In this document: in pieces, positions 53,327 through 61,113 of the stretch | Layout: each line of letters begins with the position of its first letter | Position numbering within the stretch: the stretch's first letter is position 1 | Assembly: GCF_000472385.1 (NCBI RefSeq) | Contig: NZ_AWZU01000019.1 | Location: forward strand, 62,309-126,308 | Direction of reading: 5' to 3' | DNA length: 64,000 nt | From: Bradyrhizobium sp. ARR65 | GTDB lineage: Bacteria > Pseudomonadota > Alphaproteobacteria > Rhizobiales > Xanthobacteraceae | The notes under the pieces: model-generated | What the model was told of the DNA's origin: nothing | Seen by the model: only the letters and a program-made list of their open reading frames with translations | Database searches by the model: none | Made by a program: the position numbers and the translations under genes

Positions 53327-54209
53327 TCACCCGTCCGTCAATGACGAGCAGCGCACTGCCAATCACGAGGCTTCCCACGATTTCGCGCGCCGAGACGCGT
53401 TCGCCCAATATCAGATAGCCAAGCAGGACCGCGGTGACAGGGATAAGAAGTGTCACCAGCATCACATTGGTGGCGCCGGAACGACGCAGGATCTGGAAGA
53501 ACACGAGATAAGCCAACGCGGTCGACAGCGTTGCGAGTCCCAGCACGGCGAGCCAGGTCACCGGCCCCGGGATGGGAAGTCGCCATGGTTGCTCGAAGGC
53601 GCTGGCGATCACAGCCATCATCGCGCTTGAGGCCAGCAACTGACAGGCGGCGGTCTGCAGCGGTGGCGAAGCTGACAGACGGCGCCGCGCGACCAGTGCT
53701 GCAACTCCATAGCTGAACGAGGCTGCAAGACAGAGCACAATGCCGATTGCCTGAGCACTCGCGAGATCACCATCGCCGCGGAGAATGACGACGCCAATCA
53801 GACCGGCAATCACTCCAGCAATCCGGTGCGCTTCCGGGCTTTCTTCGCCGGCAACAAGCATCACGACGACAGTGAACAGAGGCGTCGTCGCGTTCAAGAT
53901 CGAGGCCAGACCGCTCGGAATAAAGCGCTGCCCCATCACGATCAACGAGAATGGCACGACATTGTTGAAAATCGCGACCAGCACCAGCGGTTTCCACGCC
54001 GACAGGCCATGCGGAAGATCGATGTTCCGGATCCAGAGCAGCGGCAGAAGCAGGCACGCAGCCAAGGCGACACGCAAAAAGACGAGCGTCAGCGGCGGCA
54101 GCTCTTTCAGGATGATGTCATTGAAGAAGAACGATCCGCCCCAAAGGACCGCAAGAGCGCCAAGCCAAAGCCAATCCTTCTGATGTATTCGACTCTTGCT
54201 CGAGTTCAT
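53307..54209 (-). CDS. EamA/DMT-family transporter
   Basis: A 300-residue ten-helix drug/metabolite transporter made of two EamA repeats. The first starts WLWLGALAVLWGGSFFFNDIILK. The second has AIGIVLCLAASFSYGVAALVARR. It ends GERVSAREIVGSLVIGSALLVI. Substrate is unknown. The stop region overlaps the 3' end of the convergent NodU-like gene by 20 bp. Confidence 0.87.
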   Translation of the reverse strand: MNSSKSRIHQKDWLWLGALAVLWGGSFFFNDIILKELPPLTLVFLRVALAACLLLPLLWIRNIDLPHGLSAWKPLVLVAIFNNVVPFSLIVMGQRFIPSGLASILNATTPLFTVVVMLVAGEESPEAHRIAGVIAGLIGVVILRGDGDLASAQAIGIVLCLAASFSYGVAALVARRRLSASPPLQTAACQLLASSAMMAVIASAFEQPWRLPIPGPVTWLAVLGLATLSTALAYLVFFQILRRSGATNVMLVTLLIPVTAVLLGYLILGERVSAREIVGSLVIGSALLVIDGRVIRLVRP

Positions 54210-54290
54210 TTTGCTGCCTTGCGCCTATGGCGCAAGTTTGCCGCAATGGAAGGTCCGCGCCACCCGATTTCCGGGAGGATTTGCCGCGAC

Positions 54291-55163
54291 CTACTTGTGC
54301 CGCGACACCAGCTCGATCATCTTGGCCTCATCGTCATCGGGTGCAATCGCCTTCGCCCGCGCATAAGATTCCACCGCAGCGCGGCTCATCAGCGGCTTTT
54401 CCGCGAGCAAACTCTCCGCCAGCGCCACCGCATAAGCAGCGTCCTTGTGGCGCAGCGTGGCGGTAAACGTCGCGTCGGCGAAGTTGCGCGCGACCATGCG
54501 CTTGGAGTGCCGGATCACTTGAGGGCTGGCAATGACGCCAGTCTCGATCGATTCGAGCACCAGCTTCATGTCGAGACCGGCCTGCTCGGCGATGGCGAGG
54601 CCCTCGGCGATGCCCGCGATCTGGATCGCGCCCATCAGGTTGTTGATCAGCTTGTAGACGGTGCCGGTCCCGACGGCTCCGAAGTGCCGGATCGTCGAGC
54701 CGATCGGCTCGAGAAAGGGCCGGGCCTTTTCCAGATCGGCAGCATCGGCACCGACCAAGAGCGTCAGGTTTCCGCTTGCCGCCGCATCAGGCAATCCGGT
54801 CACCGGGCAATCGATATAGATCAGGCCACGGCTGTTGAGCTCGCGCGACATGTCGAGCGCATGGCGATGAGACACGGTGGAGCATTCGATCGCGAGCGTT
54901 CCCGCCTTCATGGTCGTTGCGGCGCCATCCTCGCCGAGCCAAACGGCCCGCGACGCCTCGTCGTCCGCGACCATGGTCACGACCGCATCCGTGTCGATTG
55001 CGGCATCCGCAGGTGATGTTGCCCATCGCGCGCCGCGGGCGATCAAATCCTCTGCCTTCGCCTTGCTGCGATTCCATACCGCGACCGAAAAGCCCGCATC
55101 GAGATAGCGGCCCGCCATGCCGTGGCCCATGCGTCCAAGACCGATGAACGCAACGCGCGGCAT
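54291..55163 (-). CDS. 3-hydroxyisobutyrate dehydrogenase-like oxidoreductase
   Basis: A 290-residue NAD(P)-dependent beta-hydroxyacid dehydrogenase. The Rossmann start is VAFIGLGRMGHGMAGRYLDAGFSVAVWNRS. The substrate-binding motif is YIDCPVTGLPDAAASGNLTLLVG, and the catalytic lysine lies in GTVYKLINNLMGAIQIAGIAEG. Possible substrates include 3-hydroxyisobutyrate, tartronate semialdehyde and glyoxylate. It lies three bases downstream of prfB on the same strand and could be read through from it. Confidence 0.88.
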   Translation of the reverse strand: MPRVAFIGLGRMGHGMAGRYLDAGFSVAVWNRSKAKAEDLIARGARWATSPADAAIDTDAVVTMVADDEASRAVWLGEDGAATTMKAGTLAIECSTVSHRHALDMSRELNSRGLIYIDCPVTGLPDAAASGNLTLLVGADAADLEKARPFLEPIGSTIRHFGAVGTGTVYKLINNLMGAIQIAGIAEGLAIAEQAGLDMKLVLESIETGVIASPQVIRHSKRMVARNFADATFTATLRHKDAAYAVALAESLLAEKPLMSRAAVESYARAKAIAPDDDEAKMIELVSRHK

Positions 55164-55166
55164 GGC

Positions 55167-56298
55167 TTAGTCCACGTCTTCGACTTCGCCTGGCGCCGTG
55201 CCGAAGGCCCGCTGGGCCAGCGCGGCCGCCATAAACTCGTCGAGGTCGCCGTCGAGTACGCCCGAGGTGTCGGAGGTCTGCACGCCCGTGCGCAAATCCT
55301 TCACCATCTGATAGGGCTGCAGCACATAGGAGCGGATCTGGTGTCCCCAGCCGATGTCCGTTTTGGCGGCCTGTTCGGCGGCGGCCTTTTCCTCGCGCTT
55401 CTTAAGCTCGATCTCATAGAGGCGGGCGCGCAGCATGTCCCAGGCCTGCGCCCGGTTCTTGTGCTGGGAGCGGCCCGCCTGGCAGACCACCGCGATGCCG
55501 GTTGGGATATGGGTCAGGCGAACGGCCGATTCGGTCTTGTTGACGTGCTGGCCGCCGGCGCCGCCCGAGCGCATGGTGTCGACGCGGACATCGGATTCCT
55601 TGATGTCGATCTTGATGGTGTCGTCGATGACCGGGAAGATCTGCACCGAGGAGAACGAGGTGTGCCGCCGCGCGTTGGAATCGAACGGCGAGATCCGCAC
55701 CAGGCGGTGCACGCCGGCCTCGGTCTTCAGCCAGCCATAAGCATTATGTCCGCTGATCTGGACCGTGGCGGACTTGATGCCGGCTTCTTCGCCCTGGGAC
55801 TCCTCGAGGTATTCGATCTTGAAACCGTGCTTTTCCGCCCAGCGCGTGTACATGCGCAGCAGCATCTGCGCCCAGTCCTGACTCTCGGTGCCGCCGGCGC
55901 CGGCATGGACCTCGAGATAGGAATCGAAGCGATCGGCCTCGCCCGAGAGCAGCGCCTCGAGCTCGCGCCGCGCCACCTCTTTTTTCAGGCCCTTCAGCGC
56001 TTCCTCGGCTTCCGCGACAATACCGGCATCGTTCTCGGCCTCGCCGAGTTCGATCATCTCGACATTGTCGGCGAGCTCGCGCTCGACCTTGCCGATGCCG
56101 GACAACGCATCCTCCAGCGAGGTACGCTCCTGCATCAGCTTTTGCGCTTTTTGGGGATCGTTCCAGAGGTTGGGATCTTCGGCGAGCTTGTTCAGCTCAG
56201 CCAGCCGCGCCGTCGATGTTTCGACGTCAAAGATGCCTCCTCAGCAGCCCGACTGACTGCTTGATCTCTTCAACCAACCGCTCGATTTCGGCGCGCAT
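55167..56298 (-). CDS. prfB: Peptide chain release factor 2 with programmed +1 frameshift
   Basis: RF2 recognises UGA and UAA. ATG 56298 opens a 23-codon frame ([20 protein letters not shown]...) ending at an in-frame TGA at 56229-56227. If the ribosome slips +1 at CTT-TGA, reading continues as [14 protein letters not shown] in the frame ending at 55167, giving 376 residues. The peptidyl-hydrolysis motif [17 protein letters not shown] and the stop-recognition SPF motif ([10 protein letters not shown]) are intact. Starting at the internal ATG 56135 would remove the first domain, so the frameshifted product is the true protein. The nearby gene order does not affect the call. Confidence 0.95.
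56226..56241 (-). other. prfB autoregulatory +1 frameshift site
   Basis: In transcript order the site is AGGAGG-CAT-CTT-TGA-C. The Shine-Dalgarno-like AGGAGG sits three bases before the CTT slippery codon and the TGA stop, the same layout as E. coli prfB. When RF2 is scarce the ribosome pauses at UGA and slips forward, making more RF2. Confidence 0.93.
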
Positions 56299-56430
56299 TG
56301 ACGTCTCTGCTTGGATTTCTCTGCTCGGGGCGGCATCGGCCGCCGCGATGGTGTTGCTGTGCATGTAGCGGCCGCCTGCGCAAAGCGCAATCGCCGCCGC
56401 CTCAATCAACCGATTTAAGACTGGATCTGG

Positions 56431-58935
56431 CTAGTAAAGTCCGCCAGTGCCAGGCCGCATGATGTAGCCGGCATCCGGAGGTGCTCCCTGCGGGACCGGC
56501 ATGCGGTTGCCGTCGGCATCGGCGACACCGATCACGCTGTAATTGTCCGGCGGGGCCGTGCCCGGCTTGAAAGCTTCCAGGATGGTTCGTCCGGTATCGC
56601 CGGGGCCGACGCGCATACCGGTCCTGGCGTCGATGCGTACCAGCTTGATGCCGGCGGGAACCTTGAATGGGATAGCCGGTTTGTCGGCGAGTGCGAGCTT
56701 CAGGAAATCGCGCGCGATTGGCGCGGCCAAGTGGCCGCCGGTTGCGGCATTGCCCCTGCCCAGCGGCCGCGGCTTGTCGTAGCCCATGTAGATGGCGACC
56801 GCGACGTCCGGCGAGAAGCCGACGAACCAGGCATCCTTGGCCTCGTTGGTGGTGCCGGTCTTGCCGGCGATCGGCTTGCCGACCTCTTTCACTACGGTTG
56901 CCGTACCCGCCTGGACAACGCCTTCCAGCATCGAGGTGATCTGGTAGGCGGTCATGTTGTCGAGCACCTGCTCGCGGCGGTCAACCAGTTGCGGCTCGGG
57001 CTGGTTGCGCCAACCGTCCGGCGCGTCACAGCCGCGGCATTCGCGGGCGTCATGCTTGAAGATGGTGTGACCGTAACGATCCTGGATGCGATCGATCAGA
57101 GTCGGTTTCACGCGCCTGCCGCCATTGGCGATCATGGAATAGGCCGTAACCATGCGCATCGCCGTGGTTTCGCCGGCACCGAGCGCGTAGGAGAGATAGT
57201 TCGGCAATTCGTCATAGACACCGAAGCGCCGGGCATATTCGGAAATCAGGGGCATGCCGATGTCCTGCGCCAGCCGCACCGTCACCGTATTCAGTGACAG
57301 GCGCAGCGCGTTCCGCAGCGTTGTCGGTCCCTGATATTTGCCGGACGAGAAATTCTCCGGGCGCCAAATCCCGGCGCCCTGCCCCTGATCGATTTCGATC
57401 GGCGCATCCATCACCTGGGTCGACGGCGTATAGCCATTGTCCAGTGCCGCCGAATAGACGATCGGCTTGAACGACGAGCCGGGCTGCCGATAGGCCTGCG
57501 TGGCGCGGTTGAACTGGCTCTGATCGAAGGAGAAGCCGCCGACCATGGCGAGCACGCGCCCGGTGTTGGGATCCATGACCACCATGGCCCCGGAGACTTC
57601 CGGCACTTGCCGCAACCGGTATTGGCCCTCGACCGGACTGCCGTCCTTGTAAAGTGGATCGGCATAGATCACGTCGCCCGGCGCAAGCACTTGCGAGACC
57701 GCCGTCGGCGCGCGGCCCCTTGTCGACCCCGACGCCGTCCTCGCCCAGCGCACGCCGTCGAGCGTGATGATGCCGGTCTCCCGCTGCTTGCTGACGGCGC
57801 CGCCGAGCTCGCGGCCCGGCTGGAAGCCGATTCGCGCCGATTGCTCGCTGGTTTCGAGCACCACCGCCATCCGCCACGGCGAAATATCGGACAGCGACTT
57901 GATGTCGGCGAGTTTCACGCCCCAGTCGCCGGAGATGTCGAGCTTGGAGATCGGACCGCGATAGCCCTGCGCCTCGTCGTAATTGACGAGACCGGCGACC
58001 ATGGTCTTGCGCGCCTCCATCTGGATCTTGGGATCCAGCGTGGTGCGGACCGACAGGCCGCCCTCGTAGAGCTTCTTCTCGCCATAACGCTCGAAGATGT
58101 CGCGCCGCACTTCCTCGGCAAAATACTCGCCGGCAAAGATGTGTGCCGAGGTCGGATGAGACGTGACGACCAGGGGCGACTTGCGCGCCTTGTCGGCGTC
58201 CGCCGCGCTGATCCAGCCGTTCTCCTGCAGGCGGTCGATCACGTAGTTGCGCCGCTCGACCGCGCGGTCATGATTGCGCACCGGGTGCAGCGCCGCCGGC
58301 GCCTTCGGCAGCGAGGCCAGATAAGCCGCTTCCGCGATCGTCAGCTCGTTGACCGACTTGTCGAAATAGACCAGCGACGCGGCGGCGATGCCATAGGCGC
58401 CCATACCGAGATAGATTTCGTTCAGATACAGCTCGAGGATCTTGTCCTTCGAATAAGTGCGCTCGATGCGCATCGCGAGCAGTGCTTCCTTGATCTTACG
58501 GGTGAACGACACCTCGTTGTTGAGCAGGAAGTTCTTCGCCACTTGCTGGGTAATGGTCGAGGCGCCCTGCGGGCGCCTGTTGGAGCCGTAATTCTGTACG
58601 TAGAGAATCGCGGCGCGCAGCATGCCGGAATAGTCGACGCCGCCGTGCTCGTAGAAATTCTTATCCTCCGCCGCGAGGAAGCTGTTGATGACGAGTTTCG
58701 GCACCGCCTGGATCGGCAAGTAAAGCCGCCGCTCCTTGGCGTATTCAGCCAGCAGCGAGCCGTCGGCGGCGTGGACGCGCGTCATGACCGGCGGCTCGTA
58801 ATCCTGTAGCTGCGAGTAATCCGGCAGGTCCTTGGAGAAATGCCAGATCAGCCCCGCCACGGCCGCCACGGCGACCAGGAACATGACCGTTCCAGCGGCG
58901 AACAGGAAACCCAGGAAGCGCACCAGCAAGCGCAT
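56431..58935 (-). CDS. mrcA: Bifunctional penicillin-binding protein 1A
   Basis: An 834-residue class A PBP that polymerises and cross-links peptidoglycan. It has an N-terminal membrane anchor (residues 7-30). The glycosyltransferase domain has AAEDKNFYEHGGVDYSG, GASTITQQVAKNF and RKIKEALLAMRIE. The transpeptidase domain has the SxxK motif in PGSSFKPIVYS, SxN in LSLNTVTVRL, and KTG in IAGKTGTTNEAKDAWFVGF. An OB-like insertion of about 100 residues lies between the two domains. The ending is Pro/Gly-rich. Confidence 0.95.
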   Translation of the reverse strand: MRLLVRFLGFLFAAGTVMFLVAVAAVAGLIWHFSKDLPDYSQLQDYEPPVMTRVHAADGSLLAEYAKERRLYLPIQAVPKLVINSFLAAEDKNFYEHGGVDYSGMLRAAILYVQNYGSNRRPQGASTITQQVAKNFLLNNEVSFTRKIKEALLAMRIERTYSKDKILELYLNEIYLGMGAYGIAAASLVYFDKSVNELTIAEAAYLASLPKAPAALHPVRNHDRAVERRNYVIDRLQENGWISAADADKARKSPLVVTSHPTSAHIFAGEYFAEEVRRDIFERYGEKKLYEGGLSVRTTLDPKIQMEARKTMVAGLVNYDEAQGYRGPISKLDISGDWGVKLADIKSLSDISPWRMAVVLETSEQSARIGFQPGRELGGAVSKQRETGIITLDGVRWARTASGSTRGRAPTAVSQVLAPGDVIYADPLYKDGSPVEGQYRLRQVPEVSGAMVVMDPNTGRVLAMVGGFSFDQSQFNRATQAYRQPGSSFKPIVYSAALDNGYTPSTQVMDAPIEIDQGQGAGIWRPENFSSGKYQGPTTLRNALRLSLNTVTVRLAQDIGMPLISEYARRFGVYDELPNYLSYALGAGETTAMRMVTAYSMIANGGRRVKPTLIDRIQDRYGHTIFKHDARECRGCDAPDGWRNQPEPQLVDRREQVLDNMTAYQITSMLEGVVQAGTATVVKEVGKPIAGKTGTTNEAKDAWFVGFSPDVAVAIYMGYDKPRPLGRGNAATGGHLAAPIARDFLKLALADKPAIPFKVPAGIKLVRIDARTGMRVGPGDTGRTILEAFKPGTAPPDNYSVIGVADADGNRMPVPQGAPPDAGYIMRPGTGGLY

Positions 58936-59128
58936 GCTTAATTTATCCGTTCCAACCCATGCGCCGGAGCAGATGGCGCCTTCCGTTTGACGAGTGAGCG
59001 TGCCGGCATTCCTACGTCCGACTCAGGAGCTCGTCGGCGAGGCGGGACCTCGGTGATTCCCAAAACGCCTCGCAACGGCTTCTATACGACCGCCGCTGTG
59101 GCCAAACTAGGGCTTGTCGGGTTTCACA

Positions 59129-60415
59129 TTAGTTCGCCGGCCCGGCCGTGGCCAATCGCTTGGCCAGAAAGGCGTCAATCGCCTGGGCCATCGAGCCGGC
59201 GGTGCGATTGCGCCAGCTTTCCGAGACCAGGTGATCGAGATCACCTTTGTTCGAGACATAGCCGAGTTCGACCAGGACTGAGGGGACATCGGGAGCCTTC
59301 AGCACCCGGAAGCCGGCGGACTTCAGAGGATGCTTATGCATTCGCGTGGCGTTCTTCATCTCGCCCATCAAGAGGCGTGCGAAACGGTTTGAAAAAGTGC
59401 GGGTTTCCCGCTGCGCGAGATCGATCAGAATGTCGGCAACCTCGGTCGGCTCATCGGTCAAATTGACCCCACCGATCGCATCCGCCCGGTTCTCCGCCTC
59501 GGCCAACCGCTCCGCCTCGGCGTCGGAGGCTTTGTCGGAGACGGTGTAGATGGTCGCCCCTTGCGCATCGCCTTCGTGTTTCGGCAAGGCATCGGCGTGG
59601 ATCGACACAAACAGTGCCGCCGATTGGCTGCGGGCGATTTTCACCCGGTCATTCAACGGGATAAAGGTGTCGTCGGTCCGGGTCATGACCACCCGGTATT
59701 TGCCGTTCTGCTCGAGACGGTCACGGAGCGCCAGCCCAAAAGCGAGCACCAGGTTTTTCTCGGCCTCGCCCCCCGATTGGGTGCCGTTGTCGACCCCACC
59801 ATGGCCGGGATCGATGACGACCACCGGCCTTGCATCCGGCGCGGCCGGCTTTGTCGCCGGCACGCTCTTCGGAGCAGCCGCTGCGGGGCTGCCATCGGCA
59901 AGCGCAGGCTTCGATTCGGGGCGCGCCTCCGTGCTCATCGATTGCATGAAGGTTTCGCGGTCAACCTCCTGCAATTCAAGCACCAATCGTGACGGCTGGC
60001 CGTTGGCGGCATCCAGCATGCTGGAATTGGCGATGCGCGCCGGTCCGGTGAGATCGATAACGATCCGCGAACCACCGGGCAGCACCAGACCGTAGCGAAA
60101 TGCCTTGACCAGACCGCGCCCGCTGGCACCCGTTCCGGCCGGCAGGCGGAAATTGACCTGGGGGATATCGACCACCACCCGATAGGGGTCAGCCAGTGCG
60201 AACGCCCGAAACTGGACCGGTTTGTCGAGATCCAGGACGAATCGGGTCAGTTTGGCGTCGCCAGCGAGCCTGGCATCGGACGCCACCGGCAGGCTCGGCG
60301 CAACGACGGGCGCCTGATTTTCAGCACGGGCCGAATTCAACTCGACACACGACAATGCTGCAGCGCACAGCAGCGCGCATCCCAGCAAAAGACGACGTTT
60401 TGCGTGGCTCGCCAC
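59129..60415 (-). CDS. amiC: N-acetylmuramoyl-L-alanine amidase with AMIN domain (AmiC-like)
   Basis: A 428-residue exported enzyme that splits the stem peptide from glycan and helps daughter cells separate. The signal peptide ends LNSARA. An AMIN domain follows (residues about 50-150: LTRFVLDLDKPVQFRAFALADPYRVVVDIPQ). The zinc-dependent amidase_3 domain has VVIDPGHGGVDNGTQSGG, the glutamate in AEKNLVLAFG, and ALFVSIHADALP; ending in PSVLVELGYVSNKGD. A flexible Ala/Pro linker joins the two. It may act with the neighbouring PBP1A gene, which it precedes by about 190 bp. Confidence 0.94.
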   Translation of the reverse strand: MASHAKRRLLLGCALLCAAALSCVELNSARAENQAPVVAPSLPVASDARLAGDAKLTRFVLDLDKPVQFRAFALADPYRVVVDIPQVNFRLPAGTGASGRGLVKAFRYGLVLPGGSRIVIDLTGPARIANSSMLDAANGQPSRLVLELQEVDRETFMQSMSTEARPESKPALADGSPAAAAPKSVPATKPAAPDARPVVVIDPGHGGVDNGTQSGGEAEKNLVLAFGLALRDRLEQNGKYRVVMTRTDDTFIPLNDRVKIARSQSAALFVSIHADALPKHEGDAQGATIYTVSDKASDAEAERLAEAENRADAIGGVNLTDEPTEVADILIDLAQRETRTFSNRFARLLMGEMKNATRMHKHPLKSAGFRVLKAPDVPSVLVELGYVSNKGDLDHLVSESWRNRTAGSMAQAIDAFLAKRLATAGPAN

Positions 60416-61113
60416 CGAATCCGTGCCTCCGAGCGGCCCTTGTACCGCAATAGAACTGCAGGGTTAATGATACCCTAACGCAACAGGACTGAATAAAGGT
60501 AAGTGTGGCGGCCAAGCGACGCTCCCTTGCGCGGGGGCGTCAATCCTCGTATGTAACCTGTGCTGACGGCCATTACTGCCGGTTGTGTCGCGTTCAGCCT
60601 CCCGGTGCAGCGCCGGAACCTTCCGTTTTTGAAGATTCCAGCGTTTCCGACTTCTCTGCAAAGCCAGCGCGAGCCGCGCGGCCCAATCTGGAGAAGCGGT
60701 TTCGAGCCCGAGCGGCGTCCAGTCCCAGGTGATTTTGTTCCAGGGACGGTTTCGAGCGGCGGCATGGCCAGATACCGGACCCCGGACAAGGGTCCCCTGT
60801 GATCCAAAGGCGAGCGCCCCAAGCGCCGCATGGGTTGTCAGCAACCGATAAGGCGGCCGCTTCTGCCGCCAACTGTTCCAGACGGGCCGACGCTTGATGC
60901 GCCAGACTGTGATGCCGATGAAAACCAGCGGAAGACCCGCGCCGATGCGGAGCCAACGCTCCACGCGACGCCTCTTCCCGCAGGGTTCGGCTGGGCGTCC
61001 CGGGTTGCGTTTCGGCCTTCCCCTCACCCCCGAATCAGGTGGACCGTCGCGTCACCCGGCGGCGCGATATGCGCTTCCCGTGATCCGCGCGCGCCGCCTT
61101 CAAGAGTTTAAAG
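60416..61113. other. Long structured region upstream of RNase E gene
   Basis: A 698-bp gap between divergent amiC and rne. No convincing gene is seen; a minus-strand open frame (60464-61027) has no recognisable family. On the rne side, short perfect stems occur at 60777-60795 (GGACCC/GGGTCC) and 60852-60870 (GGCGGC/GCCGCC). A long rne leader would fit the known leader-based autoregulation of RNase E in E. coli; here it is inference. Confidence 0.45.

Noticed and set aside
60464-61027. A 187-residue minus-strand open frame upstream of rne
   Set aside because: A short hydrophobic patch is visible but no domain; it has no convincing ribosome-binding site and likely overlaps the rne leader.
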